This document shows, piece by piece, positions 1 to 12,224 of a stretch of 64,000 bases of DNA. Source of the DNA: Gemmobacter lutimaris (GTDB taxonomy: Bacteria; Pseudomonadota; Alphaproteobacteria; Rhodobacterales; Rhodobacteraceae); the NCBI RefSeq assembly GCF_003570715.1, contig NZ_QXXQ01000001.1:434001-498000 (forward strand). Direction: 5' to 3'. A program made the position numbers and the translations under genes. The notes under the pieces were generated by a model. That model made no database searches. It was given only the letters and a program-made list of their open reading frames with translations, and was not told the DNA's origin. How positions within the stretch are numbered: the first letter of the stretch is position 1; each line of letters opens with the position of its first letter.

Positions 1-725
1 TCCAGCGCGATACCGACATGGGCACCATGCGCCACAACGGCCTCGGCCGCGGTCTGGGTATGGGTCGAGCCGCAATTTTCATTGATATTGGTGCCGTTCG
101 GGGCCACGCCCACCGGAATGACCTCAGCCCCCAGTTCCCACAGCACCTCGGGCGCGGCTTTGTAGGCGGCGCCATTGGCACAGTCGATCACCACTTTCAG
201 CCCGTCGAGCCGCAGCCCCGCCGGGAAAGTGGTCTTGACGAATTCCTGATAGCGCCCGCGCCCGTCCTCGATCCGCTTCGCCCGGCCGATGTTCTGCGGC
301 TGGGCGGGCGCAATATCATCCGCAAGGATCGCCTCGATCTCGGCCTCGGCCTCGTCGGACAGCTTGAAACCGTCAGGGCCAAAGAACTTGATGCCATTGT
401 CCTGATGTGGGTTATGGCTGGCCGAGATCATCACGCCCAGATCGGCGCGCATGCTGCGGGTCAGGAACCCCACGGCAGGCGTGGGCACCGGCCCCAGAAG
501 CAGCACATTCATGCCGGTCGAGGTCAGCCCCGCCGTCAGCGCGTTTTCCAGCATGTAGCCCGAAAGCCGGGTATCCTTGCCGATCACCACGCGATGCGCC
601 GAACCGCCATCGCGGCGAAAGAAACGACCGGCGGCGGCGCCAAGGCGCAGCGCCATCTCGGCGGTCATCGGATAGGTATTGGCGCGGCCCCGAACCCCGT
701 CGGTGCCGAAAAGCTTGCGGCTCAT
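1..725 (-). CDS. glmM: phosphoglucosamine mutase GlmM, N-terminal part, cut by the window edge
   Basis: Interconverts glucosamine-6-phosphate and glucosamine-1-phosphate in the cytosol on the way to UDP-GlcNAc for peptidoglycan and lipid A. The reading frame starts [13 protein letters not shown], the classic GlmM opening, and contains the active-site phosphoserine loop [18 protein letters not shown] about 100 residues in. About 241 codons are present; the C-terminal half lies outside the window. The start codon overlaps the folP stop by 4 bp (ATGA), so translation is probably coupled to folP. The identification is secure; only the 3' end is unseen. Confidence 0.96.
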   Translation of the reverse strand, partial: MSRKLFGTDGVRGRANTYPMTAEMALRLGAAAGRFFRRDGGSAHRVVIGKDTRLSGYMLENALTAGLTSTGMNVLLLGPVPTPAVGFLTRSMRADLGVMISASHNPHQDNGIKFFGPDGFKLSDEAEAEIEAILADDIAPAQPQNIGRAKRIEDGRGRYQEFVKTTFPAGLRLDGLKVVIDCANGAAYKAAPEVLWELGAEVIPVGVAPNGTNINENCGSTHTQTAAEAVVAHGAHVGIAL

Positions 726-1735
726 GCCACATCTCCTGTCGTGACGGAGCGCCACAGGGTCAGGGCCTGCCGCGTCTCCCATACATCATGGACACGCAGG
801 ACCTGAGCGCCCTGCGCCACCCCGGCCAGCGCCACGGCAACCGAACCGGGCGCGCGGCGCGCGGCTTCGGCCTCGCCACCCAGCGTGCCGATGAATTTCT
901 TGCGGCTGACGCCCAAGAGGATCGGGCAGCCAAGGCCGTGAAACAGGCTCAGGCCCCTGATCAGGGTCAGGTTATGGTCCAGCGTCTTGCCAAAACCGAT
1001 GCCGGGATCGACCATGATCCGGTCGCGCGGGATGCCCGCGGCCTCCGCCTCGGCCACCTTGTCAGTCAGGAAGTCATAGACATCCAGCAACACGTCATCA
1101 TAACGCGGGTCCAGTTGCATGGTCTGCGGTGTGCCCTGCGCATGCATCAGGCAGATCGGCACGGCGGCGTCCGCGGTGATCTGCTTCAGCGTCGCGTCAT
1201 AGGTGAAAGCGGAAACATCGTTGACGAAGCTTGCCCCCGCCGCCAGTGCCGCCGCCGCGACAGCGCCCTTGCGGGTGTCGATGGAAATGGCAGCCTCGAT
1301 CCCGCCCGCGCGCAAGGCGGCAATCACCGGGGCGGTGCGGGCGGTTTCCTCAGCCACCGGCACCTCGGGCGCACCTGGGCGCGTGCTTTCGCCGCCGATG
1401 TCGATGATATCCGCCCCCGCCCCGGCCATCATCTGGCCCTGGCTCAGCGCCGCTTCCGGGGCAAGGAACTGCCCGCCATCGGAAAAGCTGTCAGGCGTCA
1501 CGTTCAGGATGCCCATGAGGCGCGGACGATCCATCGACAGCCCCGCGAAATCGGCGCGCGCTGCGGTCAGACGCCCGCGCACCTCCTCGGGAAGGTCGGT
1601 TGCCGCAATCAGGCGCGGGGCACAGCCACGCTCCAGCACTTCTACCCGGTCGAACCAGAGCCAGCCTCCGGCCAGCGTCAGGGCGCCGTCGGTGCGGCAG
1701 GGATCAGAGGACGGAACAGGTCTGTAATAGCGCAT
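722..1735 (-). CDS. folP: dihydropteroate synthase
   Basis: Condenses 6-hydroxymethyl-7,8-dihydropterin pyrophosphate with p-aminobenzoate in folate synthesis. The 337-residue protein carries the signature [16 protein letters not shown] near residue 93, the [14 protein letters not shown] loop, [22 protein letters not shown] and GVSRKKFIG, so the TIM-barrel active site is complete. The first 90 residues before the signature are longer than in E. coli FolP, and the chosen ATG has only a weak ribosome site, so a slightly later start is possible. It lies between folB (42 bp upstream) and glmM (4 bp overlap) in one minus-strand run. Confidence 0.96.
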   Translation of the reverse strand: MRYYRPVPSSDPCRTDGALTLAGGWLWFDRVEVLERGCAPRLIAATDLPEEVRGRLTAARADFAGLSMDRPRLMGILNVTPDSFSDGGQFLAPEAALSQGQMMAGAGADIIDIGGESTRPGAPEVPVAEETARTAPVIAALRAGGIEAAISIDTRKGAVAAAALAAGASFVNDVSAFTYDATLKQITADAAVPICLMHAQGTPQTMQLDPRYDDVLLDVYDFLTDKVAEAEAAGIPRDRIMVDPGIGFGKTLDHNLTLIRGLSLFHGLGCPILLGVSRKKFIGTLGGEAEAARRAPGSVAVALAGVAQGAQVLRVHDVWETRQALTLWRSVTTGDVA

Positions 1736-1777
1736 GATTTCGGATAGGCCCTTGCCGCAGCGCAGGCAAGCCCGTCG

Positions 1778-2686
1778 TCAGGCGTATTCCAAACGCACGC
1801 GGCTTCCCGCCGGGACTGTTACATCGCCGTGAACGACCAGCGCCTCTGCCGCCGTCAGTTCGGCAAGCCACAGCGCAAGCGCCTCGGGCGCGCGGGAATG
1901 CGGGCCGTCCACGGCATCCAGCACCAGTTTCGACGGCGCCCAGACAATCGTTTGTCCGTGTTTCATCGCCCAGTCGATTTCGGTGCGGGTGGCGACGACG
2001 ACGCAACGGTCGTCCCGCGCGGCCAACGTCCATGCATTTTGCTCGATGGCCAACAGGTCGATTCGTCGCTGGGTCGGCTTGTGGCCAGTCACCGGACGCG
2101 GGAAATCGGGCAGCCCGACAGTCAGGATCAGCGGAAGGCCCCGCGCCTGCCAGGCATCAAGCCGCTGCGGCAGATCGGGCGCCGCAATGGCGGCATTGTC
2201 GAGATGGATCACCAGCGGATGCAGCGCCTGCATCGCACCTTCACTGTCCACCGCCTGCACCGGCGCCTCGGCCCGGCTGCGCACGATTTCCACCCCCAGC
2301 GCGCCGGGGCCACGATCCAGCTTTTCGACCCGCACGAAAACCCGCATCGCCTGCGGCTCGGCCAGCACCCGTTCCGCCACCTTTTCGGCCAGCGTTTCAA
2401 GCAGGTTCAGCCGCTCTTCCGCAAGCTCGGCTGCGATTGCCTCGGTGATCCGGTCATAGGAAAGGATGCGATCGACATCATCTTCCAGCGGCGCGGGATG
2501 CGGGCGCACCTCTACGACCACATTGAAGCGCAGGCGCTGCTTGTGGCCACGTTCCTGCTGGAACGCACCTATATCGGCCTCGACCACATGGTCGCGCAGG
2601 GAAATGCGGTCGCGGGGCGCCGCCCCGGCGGAGGCAAGGCTGCGTTCCTCCGGGTGGGCGAAGGCGAGACGGGTATCGCTGGTCAT
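1778..2686 (-). CDS. folB: dihydroneopterin aldolase with a long C-terminal extension
   Basis: Residues 25-135 form a FolB domain that splits dihydroneopterin to hydroxymethyl-dihydropterin and glycolaldehyde. The expected catalytic Glu (E45 in GAFQQE), a conserved Tyr in LSYDRI (Y77) and the catalytic Lys (K122 in VRVEKLDRG) are present. The protein is 302 residues, against roughly 120 for the classical enzyme. Residues from about 150 to the end are an added domain I do not recognise, with an alpha/beta-looking pattern (PLVIHLDNAAIA, GLPLILTVG, DRCVVVATRTEIDWA, EALVVHGDV). A strong GGAGG sits 5 nt before the ATG. The neighbour folP is the later enzyme of the same pathway. Confidence 0.9.
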   Translation of the reverse strand: MTSDTRLAFAHPEERSLASAGAAPRDRISLRDHVVEADIGAFQQERGHKQRLRFNVVVEVRPHPAPLEDDVDRILSYDRITEAIAAELAEERLNLLETLAEKVAERVLAEPQAMRVFVRVEKLDRGPGALGVEIVRSRAEAPVQAVDSEGAMQALHPLVIHLDNAAIAAPDLPQRLDAWQARGLPLILTVGLPDFPRPVTGHKPTQRRIDLLAIEQNAWTLAARDDRCVVVATRTEIDWAMKHGQTIVWAPSKLVLDAVDGPHSRAPEALALWLAELTAAEALVVHGDVTVPAGSRVRLEYA

Positions 2687-2792
2687 GTCGCCCTCCGGCG
2701 TTCGGGTCGTTCTGCGGGCAGTCTATCCGCCCGCGATGGCTATGCCCTGCCCGCCTGCGGCAGGCAAGGCCCAAGACCCGACATCGCGGCGG

Positions 2793-3482
2793 TTACTGGC
2801 GGTAGAACAGATGGGCGCCAATCGCGGCCGTGCGCTCGAACCGGCGCGACCAGGAGGGACGGATGTTGACGGTATGGAAATGCGTGGCGCCTGCGGTCAG
2901 GGCGCGCGGTGCGCCATCCAGCATCAGACGCGCGATCTTGCCAGCGCGGATCCAAGCACCCTTTTCCTTGGCCCGGTCGGATTTGCCATCGCAGGTATAG
3001 GAAAACTGGCACCCCTGGTTGACCACGCCGCAGATAGAGCGCGGATAGGCCGGGCTGTCGGCGCGGTTCAGGATCACTTCGGCTACGGCAAACTGCCCCC
3101 GGACAGACTCGCCCCGCGCTTCGTGATACAGCGCCGTCGTCAGGCACTGCCATTGTTCGTCGCCCGAAGTCGCCGGCAGCGCGTCAAGGAAGCTGTTATC
3201 ATAACGAATGAGGTTCGGCGTGGAAATCTCTGGCAAGCCAGCTTTTTTCGCCTCACGCTTCGCAGACGGGCGTTTGATCTGCACCCCGTCGGCCAAGGCT
3301 GCGAGCCGTGCGGGTGCCACCTGGCCCATCGCTGTCCGTTCCATCCCCAGCAGCGACGTCATCTGGCCCCCCAGCGTGATCGCGGGGTCATTCGACTGGC
3401 TCACCGTCACATCGGCGAAGGCCGCTCCACTGAGGGCGACGGTAGCCGCGAGGGCCGTCGTCCAACCTTGTAGCAAGCGCAT
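2793..3482 (-). CDS. secreted cell wall hydrolase, SleB family
   Basis: A 229-residue exported protein with a clear signal peptide (MRLLQGWTTALAATVALSGAAFA, cleavage after AFA). The C-terminal 120 residues match the SleB/Hydrolase_2 fold: ALYHEARGE with the catalytic glutamate, AVAEVILNRADSP, CGVVNQGCQFSYTCDG and THFHTVNIRPSW. Proteins of this family cut peptidoglycan glycan strands; outside spore formers the exact role is usually general wall remodelling, which is an inference here. It stands alone, 106 bp upstream of folB. The 227 bp between it and the PPDK-like gene hold no gene or clear terminator that I can see. Confidence 0.88.
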   Translation of the reverse strand: MRLLQGWTTALAATVALSGAAFADVTVSQSNDPAITLGGQMTSLLGMERTAMGQVAPARLAALADGVQIKRPSAKREAKKAGLPEISTPNLIRYDNSFLDALPATSGDEQWQCLTTALYHEARGESVRGQFAVAEVILNRADSPAYPRSICGVVNQGCQFSYTCDGKSDRAKEKGAWIRAGKIARLMLDGAPRALTAGATHFHTVNIRPSWSRRFERTAAIGAHLFYRQ

Positions 3483-3709
3483 TAACTCTGTTCCCGGTCT
3501 TGTTCCAGCGCCGCGCGAAGGTGAAAAATCCAGTTTCGACGTGCGACAAGGGGCGCCCTTACCCCAGGACCGGACTGCGAGTCTACCCTAGTGGCAAAAA
3601 AACCACAGAGAATCGGCCATTTTTGCGCGATTTGTTGCCGAAGCCCTTTTGAAAAGCGCAAGCGAAATTACGGTAACACGACCGGGTTCCGCTTGTTTTT
3701 CCACAGTTT

Positions 3710-6250
<2,541 letters not shown>

Positions 6251-6314
6251 TGCGGCGCCCTTTCGGTTCGCGGGCAGAATACGCCGTTCGGGCCGTGGCG
6301 CAAGCGGCGCTGGC

Positions 6315-6337
6315 AAAAGGGGGGCTTTCCGCCCCCC
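6315..6337 (-). terminator. hairpin with T run after glyS
   Basis: On the minus strand a 7-bp perfect G/C stem (GGGGGGC / GCCCCCC) with a 5-nt loop is followed by TTTT. It lies about 55 bp after the glyS stop and about 65 bp before the PPDK-like start, so it could end or attenuate the gly operon transcript. It is also the hairpin half of the repeat at 6355-6385. Confidence 0.55.
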
Positions 6338-6354
6338 TCGCCCGTTCCGGGCTC

Positions 6355-6385
6355 ACCCCCCGGAGGATATTTTTACCAAGATGAA
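6355..6385 (-). repeat. intergenic palindromic repeat element, copy 1
   Basis: Read on the minus strand this starts TTCATCTTGGTAAAAATATCC and runs into GC-rich hairpin sequence. The same AAAATATCC core followed by a CCGGGG/CCCCGG hairpin recurs inside nnr at 21470-21512. From general familiarity, elements of this kind are common behind Rhodobacteraceae genes; copy number in this genome cannot be checked here. Confidence 0.45.
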
Positions 6386-6389
6386 GGCG

Positions 6390-8621
6390 TCAGCCTTCGA
6401 CCTTGGTGAAGTCGGCGACCTGCGCCACCAGTGCGCGAATGCGGTGGAGGAGGTTCAGACGGTTGCGCCGCACAATGGCGTTTTCGGTATTGATCTGAAC
6501 CGCGGTGAAGAAGGCGTCGATAGGCGCGCGCAGTTTGGCCATGGCGGCCATGGCGGCGGCGAAATCTTCCTGCGCCATGGCGGGTTTAATCGCCGCTTCG
6601 CCCGCGTCGAGCGCGGCGAACAGGGCGCGTTCCTCGTCGGTTTCGGCGAATTTGGGATCGGCGCCGAAGCTGTATTCCACCCCGTCCTTCTGTTCAGCCT
6701 GGGTCAGGATGTTGTTCGCCCGCTTGAAGCCTTGCAGCAGGTTGGTGCCATCGTCAGAGCCGAGGAAAGCTTGCAGGGCTTCCGCGCGTTTCACCAAGAG
6801 TGTGAGGTCGTCGTTCCCCGGCATGGCGAGGCAGGCGTCGATCACATCGTGGCGGATGCCCTGATCGCGGAGGAAGACCTTGAGGCGGTCGTGGAAGAAG
6901 GAGAGGAGGTCGGCAACTTTTGGCAGTGTAGCGGGCGGTTCATCTGCAATACCTGCAGCGTTCTGACGGAAGACTTTTTCCCGAATAGGGCCCAAAAGCT
7001 CTGCAATATTTCCGCCATTTTCAGCGCCATCTGCAGCTTCGCCAATTGTTATGCTCTCAAGAGATTTGGCAATAATCTTCCCAGTTTCCACGAAGCAGCG
7101 GTTCATCCCAGTTCTTGCGACCGAAGATAGCGTAACCCGCACCCCATTCCCCAGCACCAGCCGGATCACGCCCAAAGCCGCCCGGCGGAGGGCGAAGGGG
7201 TCTTTGCTGCCCGTGGGTTTCTCGTCAATCGCCCAGAAGCCGGTCAGCGTGTCGATCTTGTCGGCCAGCGCCACGGCGACAGACACCGGCTCGCTCGGCA
7301 CTGCGTCAGACGGGCCAAGGGGCGAGTAATGGTCGCGCGCCGCATTGGCGATGGCTTCGGGTTCCCCCGCCTCCAGCGCGTAATAGCGGCCCATGGTGCC
7401 TTGCAGTTCGGGGAATTCGCCGACCATGGCAGAGCGCAGGTCGAGTTTCGCCAGCCCGGCGGCACGTTCGGCCTGATCCGGGTCGGCCCCCACCAGCGGC
7501 GCGATCTCGCGCGCCAGTGCGGCGATACGGGCGATGCGGTCGGCCTGACTGCCCAGCTTGTTGTGGAAGGTCACGGCCTTCAGTCCTTCGGCCCAGTCGC
7601 CCATACCGGCCTTGGCGACGCGCAGGTCGTTTTCCCAGAAGAAGCGGGCGTCGGACAGGCGGGCGGACAGCACCTTCAGATTGCCCTTCAGGATGGTCGC
7701 GCCATTGTCGGCGGTTTCGCGGTTGGCGACGGTGACGAAGCCCTCGATCCGGCCCGATTTCGGGTTTCTGACCGAGAAGAATTTCTGATGCTCGCGCATC
7801 GAGGTTTGCAGCACTTCGGGCGGCAGGTGCAGGAATTCGGCGCCGATGGCGCCCATCAGCACCACGGGCCATTCCACCAGCCCCGCCACCTCGGTCAGCA
7901 GCCCCGCATCCGGGACAAGTTCAAGACCGCGCGCAAAGGCCTGATTTTGCGCATCATTCCAGATATGCGCCTCACGCTCGGCGCTGTCGAGCATCACGAA
8001 GGCGCGGCGCAGTTTGGCGGTATAATCGTCAAAGGACGAAACCGCGAACCGCGCGGGTGCCATGAAACGGTGGCCGCCGGTCGTATTGCCCGCGACGATC
8101 CCGTCAACCGACATCGGCACAACCTCGGCCCCGCCCTCGTCGCCCAGAAGGCAGAGGATGGAATGCAGCGGTCGCACCCAGCGCAGGCTGCCCGAGCCCC
8201 AGCGCATCGACTTCGGCCAGGGGAAAGTGCGGATGGTGCGTTCCAGCACCTCGGCGATGATTTCGGCGGCCTTGCGGCCGGGTTTCTCGATGACGGCGAA
8301 AAAGACCTCGGCCTTCTTGTCGGCGCGCTTTTCCAGCTGCTCCAGCGTCAACCCGGTGGAGCGCAGGAATCCGTCAAGCGCGGCCTGCGGCGCGTCGGTG
8401 CGCGGGCCCTTGCGTTCCTCGCGCACGGGTTTGCTTTCGGGCGTCAGCCCCTGCACCGTCAGCACCAGACGGCGCGGCGTGGAAAAGGCCCCGGCGCTTT
8501 CATAGGTCAGACCCACCTCGACCAGACCGTCAGTCACCAGCTTCTTCAGGTTCTCGCGCGCGGCGGCTTGCATCCGCGCCGGGATTTCCTCGGAAAACAG
8601 TTCGATCAGCAGGTCGGACAT
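6390..8621 (-). CDS. glyS: glycine-tRNA ligase beta subunit
   Basis: Beta subunit of the alpha2beta2 bacterial glycyl-tRNA synthetase, which charges tRNA-Gly in the cytosol. The 743-residue protein opens MSDLLIELFSEEIPARM and contains ESAGAFSTPRRLVL, MRWGSGSLRWVRPLHSI, SMREHQKFFSV, LSARLSDARFFWENDL and FFTAVQINTEN, all typical of GlyS. It is longer than E. coli GlyS (689). Residues about 496-572 (7135-6905) look inserted and are encoded by DNA visibly richer in A/T, with codons (ATT, AAT, CTT, GCA) rare in the rest of the gene. The frame stays open through it. glyQ lies upstream with one small gene between. Confidence 0.96.
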   Translation of the reverse strand: MSDLLIELFSEEIPARMQAAARENLKKLVTDGLVEVGLTYESAGAFSTPRRLVLTVQGLTPESKPVREERKGPRTDAPQAALDGFLRSTGLTLEQLEKRADKKAEVFFAVIEKPGRKAAEIIAEVLERTIRTFPWPKSMRWGSGSLRWVRPLHSILCLLGDEGGAEVVPMSVDGIVAGNTTGGHRFMAPARFAVSSFDDYTAKLRRAFVMLDSAEREAHIWNDAQNQAFARGLELVPDAGLLTEVAGLVEWPVVLMGAIGAEFLHLPPEVLQTSMREHQKFFSVRNPKSGRIEGFVTVANRETADNGATILKGNLKVLSARLSDARFFWENDLRVAKAGMGDWAEGLKAVTFHNKLGSQADRIARIAALAREIAPLVGADPDQAERAAGLAKLDLRSAMVGEFPELQGTMGRYYALEAGEPEAIANAARDHYSPLGPSDAVPSEPVSVAVALADKIDTLTGFWAIDEKPTGSKDPFALRRAALGVIRLVLGNGVRVTLSSVARTGMNRCFVETGKIIAKSLESITIGEAADGAENGGNIAELLGPIREKVFRQNAAGIADEPPATLPKVADLLSFFHDRLKVFLRDQGIRHDVIDACLAMPGNDDLTLLVKRAEALQAFLGSDDGTNLLQGFKRANNILTQAEQKDGVEYSFGADPKFAETDEERALFAALDAGEAAIKPAMAQEDFAAAMAAMAKLRAPIDAFFTAVQINTENAIVRRNRLNLLHRIRALVAQVADFTKVEG

Positions 8622-8768
8622 GGAGATCTTCTTTCAGCTTCGCGGATCATCCGGGCGCGGCCGCGCCCTGCCTGCGGCATACAGGCCCGCCCGTCGCCAC
8701 GCAAGCGGACCGGGGCGATTTTGCGGCACATCCCGAGGGCGAAACGGCGCCGCCCCCTGCCCTGCCGC

Positions 8769-9266
8769 TTACTTCAGGATGCCCTTGGTCGGGTCTTCCT
8801 TCAGCTTGTCGTTCAGCTGGTGCCAGGCATAGGCATTGCCGTTCGGAAAGACCGCGACAACCCGATCCACCCCCGGCACGATGTCATGGACCGACAGGAA
8901 GGCGATGGCCTCGCCGGTTTCCAGCGCCTCGCCGATCTTTTCGGCGTTGAAGCAATCGAACCACGGCGGGCCGACCAGCGGTTCGGCCTGATCATAGACC
9001 CGGTAGGTCTCGGTCAGCATGGCTTGGCTCATCGGGGTGTGGAAACAGGCCCGGAAGCGCAGCGGCGAGGAGGTGGCGTCGATACCCTCTACATTCTCGG
9101 CCAGAATCGCCTCGGGCGCTTCACCGAGAATCGGGGTCAACTGGATTTCCGCCCCCGGCTGGAAGGTGGCGGGTTCGTAGAAAGCGTAGATCTGCAACCA
9201 GTAGATTGCGATTCCTGCGATTGCGGCGATCAAGACGATTCCCCCCGCGATGAGCTTGCCACTCAC
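8769..9266 (-). CDS. DUF6446 family membrane-anchored protein
   Basis: A 165-residue protein starting at a GTG whose GTGA overlaps the glyQ stop, a typical coupled start. Residues 3-24 ([21 protein letters not shown]) form one membrane segment or uncleaved signal anchor; the rest is predicted outside the cytoplasm and carries conserved-looking motifs [18 protein letters not shown] and [13 protein letters not shown] recall this family as DUF6446 lodged between glyQ and glyS in Rhodobacteraceae. No function is known. Its place inside the glycyl-tRNA synthetase operon says only that it is co-transcribed. Confidence 0.75.
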   Translation of the reverse strand: MSGKLIAGGIVLIAAIAGIAIYWLQIYAFYEPATFQPGAEIQLTPILGEAPEAILAENVEGIDATSSPLRFRACFHTPMSQAMLTETYRVYDQAEPLVGPPWFDCFNAEKIGEALETGEAIAFLSVHDIVPGVDRVVAVFPNGNAYAWHQLNDKLKEDPTKGILK

Positions 9267-10198
9267 GCCGCCGCCCCCACCGAGGCGCCCGCCTCGGTCT
9301 GGACGAAGGCATCGGCGCATTTCTTCGCCAGCGCGCGCACCCGGCCGATATAGGCCTGCCGTTCGGTGACCGAGATCACGCCGCGCGCGTCGAGCAGGTT
9401 GAACAGGTGGCTGGCCTTGATGCACTGGTCATAGGCGGGATGCGCCATGATGATGCGCTTGCCGCTGTTCGGGTCTTCAGGGTCAAAGGCCAGCAGGCGT
9501 TCGCACTCTGCCTCGGCATCCTCGAAATGGCGCAGCAGCATCTCGGTCGTGGCGCCGTCGAAATTGTGGCGGCTGTATTCCTCTTCCGTCTGGCGGAAGA
9601 TGTCGCCGTATTTCAGCGGGATCGGGCTGTCTGGATCGTTGAAGGGCATGTCCATGACATGATCAATGCCCAGCACATACATCGCCAGACGTTCCAGACC
9701 ATAGGTCAGCTCGCCCGAGACCGGCTTGCAGTCATGCCCGCCGACCTGCTGGAAATAGGTGAACTGGCTGACTTCCATGCCGTCGCACCAGACTTCCCAG
9801 CCCAGCCCCCAGGCGCCCAGTGTCGGGCTTTCCCAGTCATCTTCCACAAAGCGGATGTCATGCAGGCTGGTGTCGATGCCGATGGCGTTCAGGCTGCCCA
9901 GATACAGGTCTTGCAGATCGGGCGGCGAGGGTTTGATCAGCACCTGATATTGATAGTAGTGCTGAAGCCGGTTCGGATTCTCGCCATAGCGGCCGTCGGT
10001 CGGGCGGCGCGAGGGCTGCACATAGGCCGCGGCCCAGGGTTTGTTGCCAAGGCTGCGCAGCGTGGTCGCCGGGTGGAAGGTGCCCGCACCCACCTCCATG
10101 TCATAGGGTTGCAGAACGGCACAGCCCTTTGCGCCCCAATAGGTCATCAGGCGCAGGATGATTTCCTGAAAGCTGCGGGGCGTGGTGCTGACGGGCAT
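9263..10198 (-). CDS. glyQ: glycine-tRNA ligase alpha subunit
   Basis: Catalytic subunit of the heterotetrameric GlyRS. From the chosen ATG ([14 protein letters not shown]) the protein is 311 residues; GAGG sits 6 nt before it, while an ATG 12 nt further upstream has no ribosome site. Class II synthetase motifs are clear: [72 protein letters not shown] and [12 protein letters not shown]. The C-terminal tail [14 protein letters not shown] is short and Ala-rich. First gene of the glyQ, DUF6446, glyS run. Confidence 0.97.
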   Translation of the reverse strand: MPVSTTPRSFQEIILRLMTYWGAKGCAVLQPYDMEVGAGTFHPATTLRSLGNKPWAAAYVQPSRRPTDGRYGENPNRLQHYYQYQVLIKPSPPDLQDLYLGSLNAIGIDTSLHDIRFVEDDWESPTLGAWGLGWEVWCDGMEVSQFTYFQQVGGHDCKPVSGELTYGLERLAMYVLGIDHVMDMPFNDPDSPIPLKYGDIFRQTEEEYSRHNFDGATTEMLLRHFEDAEAECERLLAFDPEDPNSGKRIIMAHPAYDQCIKASHLFNLLDARGVISVTERQAYIGRVRALAKKCADAFVQTEAGASVGAAA

Positions 10199-10399
10199 GG
10201 CGGACCTCATGGACGGACGGGCCGGGATTTCCCGTCTGCATAGGCAGAAGGCGCGCGAGGGTCAATGGCAGGACAGGGGCGCACGCGGCGGGCCGCCTGC
10301 TCGCGCAACTGTCAGTTTCCAAAGGCGCACAGCGTTTGCATGCAGGCGCGGGCGCGTGTAACGCTCGGGCGACTTGGACGTGACGGGATTTCTGTAGGA

Positions 10400-12208
10400 A
10401 TGAAACATATTCTTCATCTGCTTGGCCTTGTGATCCTGCTGGCTCTGCCGCAGGGCGCGCGGGCGCAGGCGCAATACTGGCTTCAGATCGAGGCGCAGCC
10501 GACGCTGCGCGAAGCCGAGGACCGCGCGCGCGCCTGGTCGGCACTGTTTCCCGATGTGGCGGGCTTCGGCCTTGGCGCGGGCTGGTATGCGCTGACGCTT
10601 GGCCCGCATCTCGACCGCGACGCCGCGCAAGAACGGCTTGTGCAACTGAAACGCGAAGGGCTGATCCCGCGCGACAGCTATGTCACCGACAATCGCGCGC
10701 TGCGGGATCCGTTCTGGCCGGTTGGGCTTGGCCTGACGCAGCCCGAAACGGCAGCGCCCGAAGCACAACCCGTCACGGTGCCCGAAGTGCAGACCGAGGT
10801 TCTGCCGGATGCACAGCCCGAACCGGAAGCCGAAGCGGCGGCGCAACCCGCGCCGGATGTGGTTCCCGAACCCGCTGTCATAGAGGAAACGCTCGCAGAA
10901 GCCCGTGCCGCCGAGGCGCGTCTGGACCGCGATCAGCGGATGGAACTGCAAACTGCGTTGCAGTGGTTCGGCTTCTACAATGCCCGGATCGACGGCGCCT
11001 TCGGCGCTGGCACCCGCAAGAGCATGGCCGACTGGCAGACCGCCAACGGGCTGGAACCGACGGGCGTGCTGACCACGATGCAGCGCGAAACGCTGGTGGC
11101 CGCGCATCAGCAGGCGCAGGCCGAACTGGGCCTGCAAACCGTTACCGAAGAAGAGGCGGGGATCGAGATCACCCTGCCGACCGCATTGGTCGAATTCGAC
11201 CATTACGAACCGCCCTTCGCGCATTTCCGTGAAAAGAATGGCTCGGGCGTGCGGGTCATCCTGATTTCGGAACCGGGCGACCAGTCCACGCTCTACGGGC
11301 TTTACGACGTTCTGCAAACGCTTGAGGTCGTGCCGCTGTCGGGCGAACGCAGCCGGGCTGAACGCAGCTTCACCATCGACGGACGCAACGGCAAGGTAGC
11401 AAGCCACACCTATGCCGAACTGTCGAAGGGGCTGATCAAGGGCTACATGCTGATCTGGGATCCGGCGAAGGATCAACAGATGGGCCGCGTGCTGGCGGCG
11501 ATGCAGGCGAGCTTCCGTTCGGTCGGGGACAAGGCGCTTGACCCCGGCCTTGTGCCACTGTCCGACGACAGCCGTCGCAGCCTGATGGCGGGGCTGGAAG
11601 TGCGCCGTCCGGAACTGTCGCGCACCGGCTTCTATGTCGATGGCAGCGGCGCCGTGCTGACCACGCGCGAGGCGGTGGAGGGCTGCAACCGCATCACGCT
11701 GGACCTGCGCAGCGATGCAACCGTGGTCTTCTCGGATGCCGCAACCGGGCTTGCACTGTTGAAACCGGCAAAGCCGCTGTCGCCGCCGGCGGTGGCGGAA
11801 CTGCTGACCGGACCGGCCCGGCCGGGTCAGGAAGTCGCGGTTTCCGGCTACAGCTATGAAGACACCCTGCCCGCCCCGACGCTGACCTTCGGCTCTCTGG
11901 AGGATATGAAGGGGCTGGACGGCGAGGCGGGCATCGCGCGCCTCTCGCTTCCGGCCCTGCCCGGCGATGCGGGCGGCCCGGTGCTGGATGGTGCGGGCAC
12001 CGTCATCGGCATGTTGCTGCCGCGCGATACCGCAGGCAGCCGCAGGCTGCCTGACAGCGTGACCTATGCCGCGCAGGCCGCCACGATTGCCGCACGCCTG
12101 ACCGAGGCGGGGGTCACGCCGCATGCCTCGGCCCGCAGCGGCGCGCTGGCGCCGGAAGATCTGAACCGGATGGCGCGGGGCATGACGGTTCTGGTATCCT
12201 GCTGGTAA
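10400..12208 (+). CDS. secreted peptidoglycan-binding protein with inactive trypsin-like domain
   Basis: 602 residues from the ATG that begins a clean signal peptide (cleavage near QGARAQA). Residues about 110-175 are a Pro/Glu/Ala-rich linker. Residues 181-236 are a PG_binding_1 domain (LQWFGFYNARIDGAFGAGTRKSMADWQ). The last third resembles a chymotrypsin-fold protease, but the His site reads VLTTREAVEGC (near 419), the Asp site TGLALLK lacks Asp, and the Ser site is GDAGGPV (about 522-528) instead of GDSGGPV, so all three catalytic residues appear lost. Probably a periplasmic scaffold or binding protein. It stands alone, convergent with trkH across a terminator. Confidence 0.85.
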   Translation: MKHILHLLGLVILLALPQGARAQAQYWLQIEAQPTLREAEDRARAWSALFPDVAGFGLGAGWYALTLGPHLDRDAAQERLVQLKREGLIPRDSYVTDNRALRDPFWPVGLGLTQPETAAPEAQPVTVPEVQTEVLPDAQPEPEAEAAAQPAPDVVPEPAVIEETLAEARAAEARLDRDQRMELQTALQWFGFYNARIDGAFGAGTRKSMADWQTANGLEPTGVLTTMQRETLVAAHQQAQAELGLQTVTEEEAGIEITLPTALVEFDHYEPPFAHFREKNGSGVRVILISEPGDQSTLYGLYDVLQTLEVVPLSGERSRAERSFTIDGRNGKVASHTYAELSKGLIKGYMLIWDPAKDQQMGRVLAAMQASFRSVGDKALDPGLVPLSDDSRRSLMAGLEVRRPELSRTGFYVDGSGAVLTTREAVEGCNRITLDLRSDATVVFSDAATGLALLKPAKPLSPPAVAELLTGPARPGQEVAVSGYSYEDTLPAPTLTFGSLEDMKGLDGEAGIARLSLPALPGDAGGPVLDGAGTVIGMLLPRDTAGSRRLPDSVTYAAQAATIAARLTEAGVTPHASARSGALAPEDLNRMARGMTVLVSCW

Positions 12209-12224
12209 GGACAAACCATGCAGA

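Noticed and set aside
3697-3705. TTTTCCACA, one mismatch from a DnaA box
   Set aside because: Single copy overlapping the end of the PPDK-like gene, no cluster and no AT-rich unwinding region; not evidence for an origin.
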